Assembly (NCBI GenBank): GCA_963281155.1
Contig: CAUJLY010000003.1
Location: 3,720,001 to 3,784,000 of the forward strand
Origin: Rhabditophanes sp. KR3021
Taxonomy: Eukaryota > Nematoda > Chromadorea > Rhabditida > Alloionematidae
DNA: 64,000 nucleotides
Direction of reading: 5' to 3'
Shown here piece by piece: positions 34,400 to 45,731 of this stretch. The notes under the pieces are model-generated. The model worked only from the letters and a program-made list of their open reading frames with translations. It had not been told where the DNA came from and ran no database searches. The position numbers and the translations under genes are program-made. The stretch's first letter is position 1; each line of letters opens with the position of its first letter.

Positions 34400-36241
34400 T
34401 TAGGAAGTAATGCTTTGGATGACATGATACAATATAAGAGTTACATATGATAAAATAGAAAAAATGATAAGAAAGGGGATTGTGAAGGTTTTAGTTATTT
34501 TTTCCTGTTTTTTAAGATCTTCAAGGGAAGTATGATGGCGTTGACTAAGTTTGCTAGTCCTCGGATCATTAGGTCCAAAATAAATGATTTCCTTGTGATG
34601 AAATAAGTATTTGTGGTTACCCAATGAATATTTTGCTTCTATTTTAATGTATTCCAATCCATCCTTAAAGTCAACATCAATTGATATGTTGTCAGGATAA
34701 TCTGTTGTATTGACAGTGCCATTCATGAATGTGCGGGACCAATTGCTGTCCATGCTGCCTAAGATTGTCCCATTTTGGTCTTTCAAAACAATTTCAACAA
34801 TTTCAAAATGATGAACCAATTTCTTAGATAAGTTTGTTTGTTCGGAGCGTTTGGTAACATCCAAAACAGTTGATTCCTTCAAAATTACGTTATTTTGCTT
34901 GTAAAGAGACAACGAATGAAGGATGTTGGCGTTAAAGGATGCATTCAAGGTAGATGAAATATTTGCCTCACAAATAATAGTTCCAAATAGGAGCAAGTAC
35001 ATTGGGTCTGTCTTGGAGTATTTAAATGTTCCAACAGCATGCAAAGTCTTTTCCTTCGTCATGACAGGATACAATTTACGGTCGAATGTGAGTAGATAAA
35101 TCCTAAAAGTTAACTTGATTCCATGATTTTGGATGAAGTGATCCTTTGAATTAGGTGCTCCACAATACAAATATCCAATAGAAGCATCTTGCCTTGCAAT
35201 CATCCAGTAGTCTTTCTTCTCGCTTTGGTCGGTTTGTGAAGTTACGACGTAGACCTGTCCATTATCATTCCGTTCCTGTGAAAGGGGGCTTCGGACGAAG
35301 GAGGTTGAAATGACCAGCTGAATGTTGTTCTTGACATATTCATCAAGATTGTAAGGAATGCCTGTCACTTCGATGGAGACATCAAAGAAGGGGTAGGTTG
35401 GTTTGGATCCTTCGGCTTGAATCAACCCATAACTTAACACATAGACACCATCATTCTGGAGGGGGTCATACTTTCTAATCAGCAAGGAACTATTTGTGTA
35501 GTCGATGTTGGAGATGCAATTTGTGCCCCTATTCCAATAATGAGCCCCCCTGTAACAATTCTCCGCCTCTCTATTACTCCTGTTGTAGATGACATTTTGA
35601 TAATTGGACTTGTTTCGGAATACAATCTGGTAAATGATTGCGAGCTTTTTGCTGATTTTGACCATTGGGAGAACAAAATACTCCCGATTGACAGCTGTCA
35701 CTTTGGCATAAGGAGAGTTCAGAGGACTGATTAAGTAGAAAGGAAAGACTTCGGTGTAGTGAGCAATATTTTGAACATAGATGGTTGCCTTAATATCGCA
35801 ATACTTGGTAACATTGCCATTAATTGTAGATAGTAATTTGGATAAATTAAAGTTATGAAAAGGGTTGTCACCAATGGACTGTACTCGAACCGTCTCCATG
35901 GCAGAATAGTTTTGATTTTGGCACCGAATGGAATAGGCAGGGTTACTGCCATTCAATGTCGTTGACAAACCGAGAAGTTGATCAGATTTGTCTAAACTGA
36001 TTATCGAGGCATTGTTCGCAGTATCCTCGTGTTTCGGAGCTCCATTGTGGATAAAAAGGATTTTTGTGAGGTTCCTGTGATGTGAGGTGGCGAAGTTGAC
36101 GAAGTATAAAACTAGAATTGCAAAGAGACGACAAGGAGAAAACATGGTGGCAATGAATGATATCACTATCAAAAGCTTATTTATTATTGTTACAATATGC
36201 AAATTATCCGTTTTCTTCAATTTTTGTTTTATAACATTCAA
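34400..36241 (-). CDS. Large type I membrane glycoprotein, unrecognised
   Basis: A single exon of 613 residues. A hydrophobic N-terminal segment (about residues 19-50) could be a signal sequence or anchor. A long Cys-poor ectodomain with many N-glycosylation sequons (NNAS, NYS, NLS, NGS, NKS, NSS, NIS, NGT, NTT) follows. A C-terminal helix (TIPFLIIFSILSYVTLILYH) leaves only a few residues inside. No known domain was recognised. Base and amino-acid use is like that of the neighbouring genes. It is head-to-tail with the seven-helix receptor gene and might be functionally linked, but nothing shows this. Confidence 0.6.
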   Translation of the reverse strand: MNVIKQKLKKTDNLHIVTIINKLLIVISFIATMFSPCRLFAILVLYFVNFATSHHRNLTKILFIHNGAPKHEDTANNASIISLDKSDQLLGLSTTLNGSNPAYSIRCQNQNYSAMETVRVQSIGDNPFHNFNLSKLLSTINGNVTKYCDIKATIYVQNIAHYTEVFPFYLISPLNSPYAKVTAVNREYFVLPMVKISKKLAIIYQIVFRNKSNYQNVIYNRSNREAENCYRGAHYWNRGTNCISNIDYTNSSLLIRKYDPLQNDGVYVLSYGLIQAEGSKPTYPFFDVSIEVTGIPYNLDEYVKNNIQLVISTSFVRSPLSQERNDNGQVYVVTSQTDQSEKKDYWMIARQDASIGYLYCGAPNSKDHFIQNHGIKLTFRIYLLTFDRKLYPVMTKEKTLHAVGTFKYSKTDPMYLLLFGTIICEANISSTLNASFNANILHSLSLYKQNNVILKESTVLDVTKRSEQTNLSKKLVHHFEIVEIVLKDQNGTILGSMDSNWSRTFMNGTVNTTDYPDNISIDVDFKDGLEYIKIEAKYSLGNHKYLFHHKEIIYFGPNDPRTSKLSQRHHTSLEDLKKQEKITKTFTIPFLIIFSILSYVTLILYHVIQSITS

Positions 36242-36243
36242 AT

Positions 36244-36357
36244 GAAATCTAAATATTAGCAGTTAAACAAATTAGTTTCATGACTATAAAAAAGCATGAA
36301 ATTTAAATATTAACAATTAAACAAATTAGTTTCATGACTATAAAAAGCATGAAGTAT
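36244..36357. repeat. Tandem duplication of about 57 bp
   Basis: Two copies of a unit containing AAACAAATTAGTTTCATGAC followed by TATAAAAA-GCATGAA lie immediately upstream of the minus-strand glycoprotein gene, where they may belong to its promoter region. Confidence 0.8.
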
Positions 36358-36625
36358 ACATTTTGAAATAAATTTGCAGAGTTTGTTTAAAGAGTTCAAA
36401 GACTGTTAAAGTGTACGTTTGCAGAAAGCGGGTGTAAATATAAGATGTAGATTGAATGAACAACATCAGCTAAATATTTCAAGCAGATAAAATTTATTTA
36501 ACAAAAGACATATTTGATTAGGTCTTAAATTTGAACACTCAACTTTACACCTGCCAAATAAATTACTTCTTGAAAAAGCATAAATAGTCTGAAATCAAGA
36601 GAATGTCAAAAATAATTACACCATC

Positions 36626-36766
36626 ATGAAACAATTCAAAATCATCCTTGTTTCCGTCTTGTTAACACTTATTAGGACCCAAACTTTGCCTGCTAATCCA
36701 TGTGCTGGAAATTTATGTCCATTGGGTGATCAAACTTGTGTCGATGGAGAATGTGTCTTAATATGA
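36626..36766 (+). CDS. 46-residue secreted Cys-rich peptide
   Basis: A complete short ORF starts with a signal peptide (MKQFKIILVSVLLTLIRT). The mature part is about 25 residues with four cysteines spaced CAGNLCPLGDQTCVDGEC. TTATAT-like sequence and AT-rich DNA surround it. It resembles small disulfide-bonded secreted peptides. No family was recognised and no activity is claimed. Confidence 0.6.
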   Translation: MKQFKIILVSVLLTLIRTQTLPANPCAGNLCPLGDQTCVDGECVLI

Positions 36767-37456
36767 ACTATTCCTGTCTGTGTTGATATTGCTAATAATT
36801 GTACATCACTTAAGTAAGCTAAAATGTATAGAAAGATAATAAATGATGTTTAGAAGACGTGGATTTTGTTGAAATGATACATATGCCAGTTTAATGATCA
36901 AAAATTGTGCCAAGTAAATTTACTTCTTAATTCATATTGATGTAACTATTTTATAACTTGATTTTTTGAATCAAATAAATTGGAGAAATTATTATTTAGA
37001 TTATTGAACTTTCTAAACATTTAAATTAATCTATTTGCCTTTGATGGATTTACAAGTGAACAAAGAAATAATTCTAATTACCTAAGTTACATTTGCAAAT
37101 ACGTGGTTAAATTATTCGACGTTGATAAATTCTTTTTATTAAAAAATATAGTGTCTTAATCGAGATAAATATGTCACTTAAAACTTTATAATGATAATAG
37201 AGTAGAGTGAAGTTTTAATTTGATCAAACCACGCATTTTTTTGAATTGTTACAAAAGTGTAATGTGCTTAAAATGTTTTGGAGATAATATTTGATAACAT
37301 AAGCATAGTGGTTGTGTGAAAAATGGTATGCTGATTAAAAGGTATTTATGTGGCTAGTGATATTATAATATAGATAAGTCATTGAAAATGGTCAGTATAA
37401 AAGAGAAATTAAATATATCATTGATACCAAATTGTTTTAGAATCTATTGCAATAAA

Positions 37457-37857
37457 ATGAATACCAAATTAATCTGCCTCGTTTTATGTGCCGTTGCTTT
37501 ATCCGCTTCTGCCTTCACCTGTAACTCAAAATCTGTTGGACTCAAGTTTCTTCAAATCCCAAACAATGGTGGATCCGTTGCTACCTGCTCTGGAACTCCT
37601 CAATGCATTTCCATTACTGGAACCTACAATGGAAGTCCAGTAGCTTACAAGGGTTGTTTCCAAGATTATACGGACAATGTTGAATCTTACATCAGCCGTC
37701 CAGAACTTTTGAAGGTAACTTTACTTTTTATTGAAATTAAATATCTAAGCAATAATTATTTTAGCCAAATACCTGTGCTGCCAACAAGCTTCAAGTTGCC
37801 AATAATGCCATGACTCCAGTTACATTGTGTAGCTGTTCTCTTTCTAACTGCAACTAA
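37457..37857 (+). CDS. Small secreted Cys-rich protein ending CSCSLSNCN
   Basis: Exons 37457-37714 and 37765-37857 join across a 50-nt intron and give about 116 residues. The start MNTKLICLVLCAVALSASA is a clear signal peptide, so an upstream in-frame ATG at 37388 is less likely. The mature part has about eight cysteines and ends CSCSLSNCN, recalling the Ly6/three-finger or nematode ET-module ending (CxC...CN). Cleaner codon usage than the surroundings suggests good expression. An AATAAA-like signal lies near 37898. Confidence 0.7.
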
Positions 37858-39241
37858 TCAGATTTTGCAGTTTAATATATAATTTTCATTATATAATAAA
37901 TCCTTTTCATTCAAAATAATATCATGTTAATTTAAAAAGTATGTGCCTACTTACATACAATTTTGTATCAGAGAAACCCATTTCATCTAGTGCACAAAAA
38001 AGTTTCTCTATTTTCAGCTTATTGCTTACGTTTATATCATGTGAAAGCATCTCACCCGTTTGATCTGGGAAGTAAATCAACTTCGGACACCTTAGTAATT
38101 TTAATGGAGACATTCTGGGAATCCGTAGTGTGTAAGCTTTCTCTAAATTATTCAATATTATTCATATTTTCAAAACCAAAATTTAGCATATGTGAATTTT
38201 CCATTTCTAAAATGCCAATTAAAATATGAGCATAACTTTTTTAGCTAAGAGATTAGTCTACGTCGGATCATCTTATGCGCGTGTGTAAAAGCTAAAAATT
38301 AATAGGTTAAAATGAACCTATGTTAGCATACACACACAGCCGATATACTACTTTTTGAGCAAAAGTATTGAAACATATGGGCATTACGAATATGCTTTCT
38401 TAATGATTGCATAAAGTAATATCACCTGTTATGATGCATTGATTTAGGTTATTTATTGCAGGATATTCTTTACACAGTTTTGTATACATGTAATATTGCA
38501 ATAATTGTCATATGTTACAAAGTATATGAGTGTATGGGTGATTTTTAATTGCATTTCCAAGATTTTCGTGTCATTGTTAATCACTTATTAGCCATCAAGC
38601 GTTTTCTTGAAGATTGTTATTAATTTATTTTCCAAATATAAGTCCATTTAGTGCGTTAAAATAGTCATGATACAAAAATGGAAAAAATATTGAAATCAGG
38701 AGATTAATTACATGAACTAAATTGCAATTAGCAAGGATTTTCATAAATAAATTATCAGAGATTCCAATATTATGTTTTCGTAAGTTCTAACATTGCAAAA
38801 TCGTACAAATTTCATAAATTACAGCAAATAAAGACGCTGAAACTGCTCCAATACAAAATAAATGCATCCAAAACAATTATGTAGGCGTATCATTTCCAAA
38901 TAGAATACATAACGAATAGTGCATAGGAATTGATACAAATGACATAGTGTTGCTAAGAATATTGGAAAATATCACACTTGAAAAAGGACTGATAAATTAA
39001 TATAGATTAGGACATATAATTGCATAGAAGAACAAATAAATACATCTAAATATACATGAAATAAAAGGCATGCAGTAATTAGAACCAACACGTTCTATGG
39101 TTCCGGAATTTAAACTTTTATACACTTTGTATTAACCATTTGCTTTTAATTTAAATTAATTAAGATGCTTCTTAAATGAATTGAAAGAAAACAAATTACT
39201 TTTGTGTAAAAATAGTTAAATTTATTAAAAATATTAAATAG
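37858..39241. other. AT-rich intergenic interval
   Basis: Open frames are short and AT-driven. No gene, RNA or repeat array was recognised. Confidence 0.45.
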
Positions 39242-41095
39242 TTATATTGAATGTACACTATGAATACCATCAATGTTGCATAATTCAGTTTCGTTGCGTG
39301 TCCATACTTCAGTTGGGATATCAAATGTATAAATACCCTGCGAAGTTGCTTCATCACTCTTTCCCCCAAATAAAACAACAGTATTTTTGATTTGACAGCA
39401 TTTGGCAGCTTCTAAAGAAACTGGAAGATGATTGGTTACTCGCCATGTACTGCTTCTTGTATCAAATATTTCACAGCCACTATCGCTATCATCAAACTCT
39501 ATTTCCAAATCATCGTTCGTCATATACAAATGACCTCCTACTTTTATTATATTCAAGTCATTATATTGGGAAACGGCTGATAAGCTTAGGTCCAAATTTG
39601 AAGTGGGAAGAATATGCCATAAACCTTCTCGTAAGTCGTACCTAAAATAAGTATATGTAGACATATTAGTGAGATTATTAATTTATGTTGTATTTACCGG
39701 AATGTCTGACAAAAAGAGCCACTAATAACATATACTGCATTATTCAAAGTTACAGACGAATGTGAAAACACTTCTAATGGCAATTTACTATCTGATTCCC
39801 ATCTCATAGAAGATATGTCGAAACTGAAAGAGAAAATTAATTAGTAATTTAATTGTCTTACATAGACATCCAAGCGGTATCCGAACTATCATAACCAATT
39901 GACATTATTTTGTTATTAATGTTAACAGAAGACTCGTAATGACAAGCTGGGTGGGTTGTGGTTTGATAAATACTATTTTTCCTTGAGATAAGATTGAATT
40001 TATTAATACCAAATTTTTCGAAATCATTATCGTTTCTTTTTCCAAAAATAAACAAGTCATTATCGACTTTTTCACACCCGAAAAATTCCACATTTGTATC
40101 AATAGTTCCAAATTTACGCGTCCTCTGTGACTCACTATTATAGGCAAAGATCTCCTTATTGTAGGAAACTAGAAAAGCAATTAATTATTTGAAAACTAAA
40201 ATATCAACTTACCGATAAAAACCTCATCTGCTGTCTGATTGTTCAGATCCATGTATTTGCCTTTAATGTGCATTTTTTGGAATAGAAAAACCGCAACACC
40301 GTCAATTTCAAATATTCTTTTGTATCGTACAGCAATTTGTTGGGCAAACTCAAACGAGATAAAGCGAAAATCAATCCGCTCAATTAATTGGAGATAATAA
40401 TATTTCCTAGCACCGAAATCCGAATCAAGCCAATTAACAAAGAATTCAAACATTGTGTCTTGGCATTTAGAGAGGGTAAAATTGCGATCAAAAATAAGAA
40501 TGAAGGTGTTGTATCCAATGTTATTAAAGTGGCCAGAAATCATGTAAGCCTGAAAATGTAATAGTGTAAAGATTATATACTTTGTCTTTACCTCAAACGA
40601 CGTATAAATTCGATCTTTTACTACCTTAAGCAAGGTTGGCAAATGATTGTCACGACAATAAACAAACATTTCTGCGGGCATGAATTGGTTGTTCTGAATA
40701 AAATGTATAACGGTTCTCTAAAATCATATATGTAAAGAAGAACTTAATAAATGTGATTTACTTCAATATCAGGAAGTCTAAATACTTGATAAACATTAAT
40801 CATTTGATAAATATTTTGAGTATTAAGATCAAATTCATCTTTTGACAGTAGATATCGAAGGTATAAATTCATTTCAAGAAGTGTCAATGGGCAACTAATT
40901 TCATCTAAAAGAGAACATGAACGTTTATAACTTTCAATTACCTCTTGTTGGATGAGCGAGTAACAAATCACGAAACCAAGTATTGTGATCATGTAAGACG
41001 GATTTAGAAACGATCACAAAATCGTCTTTTAGATTAATTCTTAAATCTGCATGAGGGTTGTTAGTCAATAAGTCCTGCAGGCGTGGAAAATCCAT
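39242..41095 (-). CDS. BTB-BACK-kelch protein
   Basis: Read from an ATG at 41095 through several 37-50-nt introns. An N-terminal BTB-like part (MDFPRLQDLL, ADLRINLKDDFVIVSKSVLH, RDLLLAHPTR, LEMNLYLRYLLSKDEFDL) is followed by a BACK region (NNQFMPAEMFVYCRDNHL, then MFEFFVNWLDSDF). Kelch-type repeats come last (FGTIDTNVEFFGCEKV, MRWESDSKLPL, LWHILPTSNLDLS, STWRVTNHLPVSLEAAKCC). Such proteins are usually CUL3 ubiquitin-ligase adaptors. The repeats are diverged and the glycine pairs of kelch blades are often missing, so the exact orthologue is unknown. Confidence 0.75.
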
Positions 41096-41432
41096 CTAAA
41101 ATATAGAAACTTGTAGACAAATGAAAAAGAATTATACAATTAACACACAAAATGTCCTTAAATGATGTTTACATGTATTGGAATATAGTTGTTATTTAAG
41201 ATGAGAGTATCGTATACAGTGCGAATACCGAAGAATAAAACATTTTCTTTTAAGATTCAAATGCAACATTTTCATATTTGTAAGATTTCCTTTATAGTAT
41301 GGACAGTTCCAATCAATGTAAGGGAACTGTATATATGCTTAGTCCAACACAAATTGTTTCAACTGGTTGCAGTGATAAATTATTTACTTAATTTTGTCAT
41401 TATTAAAATAAGTATTGGTGAAACAAAAAGTT

Positions 41433-41493
41433 GGGCTCAACCGGGGCCTCTCGCACCCAAAGCGAGAATCATAACCAACTAGACCATTGAGCC
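41433..41493 (-). tRNA. tRNA-Pro(UGG) lacking the T arm, probably a pseudogene
   Basis: On the minus strand GGCTCAATGGTCTAGTTGG opens an acceptor stem and D arm. TCTCGCTTTGGGTGCGAGA then forms an anticodon stem-loop with anticodon TGG, and GGCCCCGG plus TTGAGCCC closes the acceptor stem. The 7-bp acceptor stem GGCTCAA/TTGAGCC is perfect. The T stem-loop is missing. The expected CCCGG-loop-CCCGG arrangement appears collapsed to one CCCGG, as by deletion between repeats. Total length is 61 nt. Confidence 0.75.
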
Positions 41494-42121
41494 ATATCCA
41501 TAATCAAATTACCGAAATCCCGTTTTAATTTAGAAGATATTCACCTAATTACGACAACACTAAACTTTATTTGTCACAATTTTATGATTGGTCAATAATG
41601 CTTTAAATCGGGGAATCTTCTCAAATGTCCCCATTCAAGCTTTCGATGATTGCCGGAAATCCAGAGAAATGCAAAACTTTAATAAATGTGCTGATAACCT
41701 CCAATCGGATAATAGACAAGTTGGGTGCCTTCTAAAAATGTCTTATCAATTGCTCCATGTATTGAGAAAACTCGAGTGTACCCTGGATAACAGATTCTTC
41801 AAATTGGGAAGCATGCTGGGATCCTTGAAACTGCCATTGAACAATTGTGTTACATTGGTAATATCAAGAAAATATTCTACACAACCATGTGTTTCCAAAT
41901 TAGAAATAAGAATTTTGGCTAAAGACTGATAGGAAAGAAGTTTAATGTCTTTATAATAAAATGATTCAATAATTTACTTTAAGAACAAAATGTTAGTTAG
42001 ATGAGTAAAGAAAGTAATCTTGATCAGTATAATTCTGGGCATTTCCAAGACAACCAAAAACCATTTGCATATGATTATCCTTTATCAGTTAATTTATTTT
42101 ATATTTAGTGTGTGCCTTTTG
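41494..42121. other. Intergenic interval, no supported gene
   Basis: A 113-codon frame at 41588-41929 has no ATG start and no recognised domain, so it is not called as a gene. Confidence 0.4.
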
Positions 42122-42697
42122 TTAGCTTTTATATTCCAGTACTTCAACTTTGCTATCGAAATGGTTAAAAGATGGTGGTCCATGCAACTTTTCAGCTCTT
42201 TTCAAAAAAGCTTTGACCATTGTGCGTACCACCTGATCAAAAAATAAATGGGATAGATGGGCATGGATTGAATATTTAAATTGAAAGACCAGTGAAAAAT
42301 GCAGCGTACATGTGTTTTGTTTGTCATTCTCTAGCCCAGGTCCAAATCTCCAAGTCGTATCTAGAACATCAAACAAACTTCCATCCGAACAAACTGAGTG
42401 TACTACATTTGGATATAAAGAAGTCACCCGTGACTGATAATGCTCGCTTAAAGGAGGAAAGCCAATTGTCAATTCCGCTAAAGACAAGTTTTCACTGATA
42501 ATTTTTACATTTGCCTTCTTACACCAAGGAACAAATTGAGGGTATTCTGTGACAGTGTTTACCACATGATACATCTGGTCTGCAGAATATCCAATAATTC
42601 TCCTTTCGGCATACGCTTGTTTGTTGGCAGCACCAGTTAGATTGAACAAATAACGTTTCCCATGTCTCTGTAACGTAGATATCATAATATTATGCAC
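42122..42697 (-). CDS. COQ10: COQ10 coenzyme Q-binding START-like protein
   Basis: A single exon of 191 residues, typical of the family. COQ10 is a mitochondrial matrix-side lipid-binding protein that helps deliver ubiquinone for respiration. After a basic N-terminus fitting a targeting signal come YSADQMYHVVNTVTEYPQFV and PWCKKANVK. Further landmarks are LTIGFPPLSEHYQSRVT, LDTTWRFGPG and LHFSLVFQFKYSIHAHLSHL, all hallmarks of the SRPBCC/COQ10 fold. It is convergent with nothing close and about 115 bp downstream of the zinc-finger gene on the same strand. Confidence 0.92.
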   Translation of the reverse strand: MHNIMISTLQRHGKRYLFNLTGAANKQAYAERRIIGYSADQMYHVVNTVTEYPQFVPWCKKANVKIISENLSLAELTIGFPPLSEHYQSRVTSLYPNVVHSVCSDGSLFDVLDTTWRFGPGLENDKQNTCTLHFSLVFQFKYSIHAHLSHLFFDQVVRTMVKAFLKRAEKLHGPPSFNHFDSKVEVLEYKS

Positions 42698-42812
42698 AAA
42701 CCCCTTAATGAATTAATTAATAAACTAATATTAACCAAAAATATGGATCTTGGAAAAAACCAAGCAAAAGTAGAAAATAATATAATAATGAATGATAATG
42801 TATTTTATTAAG

Positions 42813-43541
42813 TTAAAGTTCTTCTCTATATAAAACCTCTTCAATGATAACCCCGTCATCTGTTGTGTTGTAGTCATACAGGTAACCTTCTGTATTGTTC
42901 ATTTTGTTGAATCTATTGAAATAAGGCGATTTCCAAGCTGCAGTTTGTTTAACACATTGCTCATTGTGCAATTTCCTAATCTTGGAATGAGTATTGCACG
43001 CATGAACTCTTTTACCTTGTATAGTGTTGAAAGATTCTCCACAAACCAAACACATCAATTTATACTCGGAAGGCATCTGATGGTTTTGGTGGCTGTATGT
43101 CAAATGGAATGCTAGTGTAGAAATACTTTCGAAAATCCGGCTACACGATTGAATAGAACACTTTTTGCCACTCACATCACAAAATGGCAATTCTTTTAAC
43201 CGTTTAGAAATGATTTTGTCTGACTGCTGATCGGACGGTTTAATTCTATTTTTCTAAACACACCGTTTAAATTAGTATCAGTCTAGACTTACCAATCTTT
43301 TATGAAGTGATGTTTTTTGGATTAAAGATTGAACGTACTCATATTGTAAAGCTTTATTTTGTTCAAGGGAACAATTATTTGAGTGACTGCTTTTACTAGG
43401 CGAAGAATTAGGATTCGAGTCATTATCATTTGTCTCCACCTTAGCTATTACATCCCCATCTGTCTGTATTCGACGCACAAAACGTCTTTTTTCAACTGGG
43501 CCAACAGCGACGGATGATTCCAAATTAATATTTCTTTCCAT
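42813..43541 (-). CDS. C2H2 zinc-finger protein
   Basis: Two exons join in frame at HKRL|KNRIKPSDQQ across a roughly 40-nt intron near 43290-43253, giving about 229 residues. The N-terminal half is polar with an RRFVRR basic patch. The C-terminal half has CSIQSCSRIFESISTLAFHL followed by a second His, and a finger-like CLVCGESFNTIQGKRVHACN. These suggest two C2H2-type fingers in a nuclear DNA- or RNA-binding protein. No orthologue was recognised. Confidence 0.7.
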
Positions 43542-43833
43542 GACAAGTTAATATTTATCGAAATAATCCAAAATAAAAATATTGCCAAATATTTCAATTA
43601 AAAAGCGATGTTAGTTGGAAAGTAGTTGGAGGGAAGTCCCTTTTGAGAATGAAGTGATATATTTTTTATACAACGCAATGAATGCAATACTTAAGTGATC
43701 AATGGGAATAATGTAAATGTCTGCTGCACTGAAACAAGTGAGTTGTCAAAGTCTGGTGGCCAGTCTAAAAGCCTACAACAAATTAATGCCAACTCCTCGT
43801 CACTTCTATTACTAAAATTATTATATTTCGAAG

Positions 43834-45545
43834 ATGAGACTACTATTTTTAGTATTTTGTCTACTTTTGCCAACTAATGCTTTGTTTCCTGGAGCCAAAA
43901 GAGAAGATGGGGATTATAGACATTTGTATCCTATTGTTTCAATAAGTTTTAAAGTAACTGATTCTGACTTGTCCGCGTTGCCTTATTTATTGGGGACGGT
44001 TGAAAACTGGGAGTATCCTAAAGATAGAATCCATATAGACTTTTTCCTTGAACACCAATTTGAAACAGCTAAAATGGCTGTTAGTCAGTAAGTTTGTAAA
44101 TAATATGCAAATTAATAGATGATTCAGATGGCAGTATCATGTCAAGTCCCTTTTCCGTTCTGTTGATATCCATGAAAAAGTACAAATTTGGCAAGAAAGT
44201 GCATTAGTGATGGCTAGAAGAAGAAGCAGCAATTTCGTGCTCATCTCCACGATTTACAATTTATTATCAAAGAAAGCATTATCTTCAACTGACAAAACTT
44301 GATTTAATTGCCGTCACACCCTTTTTAGTGGATGCATTTGAAATTGCAACAAATGCAGACACTTTGGCCAATATTGGGGATAATTATCTAAACCAGCAAA
44401 ACAAAAGTTCAATTGTTGTAGAGAAAGTACTCGATCCCATATTGATTAATTTGAAAAAGATGGATGCTTCATACCTCACCTTTGACGATGAAAACGTCCT
44501 TGGATTGACCAAAACAGACAAAACAACTGCAAACGACGTTCTCCTTCACTCGGCAAAAGTAATGGGTATTTCAATTTACATGAATAATGAAATATCGTAC
44601 GGAGACTTGCTTGATATCAATGATTCAACTACTAAGTCGCAAATTGACGAGGTTGTGTCATTGCATGTGGCAAATCATATTTCCGAGCATGGTTTAAACA
44701 CTCTACCCGTGTCTGTCTACATAAAACCCTTTTATCCTATTCCTAAAACATTTGGTTTTGACAAAATATACCTCATTAATCTGGGGAGAAGAAAAGAAAG
44801 AATGAGGAAAATGAGAGAAATACTGAAGGTTACTGGAATTAAATACGAACGCTGGAATGCAGTTGATGGAAAAGAGTTGAGTGAAGAGGAAGTATCAAAA
44901 AGTATTACATTTTTGCCTGGGTACAAAGACCCCATTTATAAGAGACCAATGAAGATGGGTGAGATTGGGTGTTTCATGAGTCATTATGGAATATGGGCAG
45001 AAGTCATTAGCAAAGTTCTGAGCCGTGTAATTGTGTTTGAAGACGATATAAGATTTTCCAAAAATGCAATTAAAATATTGAGAGAAAGTGTAGTTGATTT
45101 GGATAAAACAAACCAAGAATGGGACTTAATTTATTTTGGAAGAAAAAAAGAAAGTAAAGGCGGAAGGGAATTTTTCGTTGCAGGCCATTCTTATTTGAGT
45201 ACTGTTACTTATTCCTATTGGACATTAGGATATGCCCTGAGTTACTCGGGAGCTTTGAAACTGGTGGCAGGCAAGCCTTTGGAAAAAATGGTGGCATTAG
45301 ACGAGTACATTCCAATAATGTTCGATTCACATCCAAATAAAGAGTGGAGTAGTCACTTCCCGAATCGTGATTTAAAAGCATTCACGACATTTCCTTTGAT
45401 TGTAACTCCACAAAGATATACAAACCAAGAAGGGTACATTAGTGATACGGAAGATTCCACCATAGTTGAATCAAATACCAGAAAAGAATATAAAAATAAA
45501 GACTTTAAAGATAAAAAAGCTACAGAAAATAAGGAAGAATTGTGA
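43834..45545 (+). CDS. COLGALT1: Procollagen galactosyltransferase-like (GT25) ER protein
   Basis: GT25 enzymes add galactose to hydroxylysine of collagen in the ER. Exon 43834-44087 encodes a signal peptide (MRLLFLVFCLLLPTNA) and the first glycosyltransferase domain. Exon 44128 onward continues it (AVSQWQYH, RRRSSNFVLIS). The second domain is well kept: FDKIYLINLGRRKERMRKM, YERWNAVDGKELSEEE, MGEIGCFMSHYGIWAE, IVFEDDIRFSK with the acidic motif, and DEYIPIMF. The C-terminus ENKEEL resembles a KDEL-type ER retention signal. Near 44250-44290 the frame must shift to pass from NFVLIS to LDLIAVTPFLVDA, so there is an indel or an unresolved intron. Confidence 0.82.
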
Positions 45546-45731
45546 ATTTGTATAAAGTAATTTTTATGAACTTAAATATTTATTTTAATTAGAATTATGT
45601 ACTTGAATTTTTTTATTTAATTGAATTTTTTATTTAATTGAATTTGTGATTTGTCTTTGCATGGTTGATGTTCCATTTGTATATTTTTCGTGTTCAATAT
45701 CTTTTATCAGACATAAAGTTATTTATCAGGA

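Noticed and set aside
41588..41929. 113-codon open frame on the plus strand
   Set aside because: No ATG start, no splice context and no recognisable domain.
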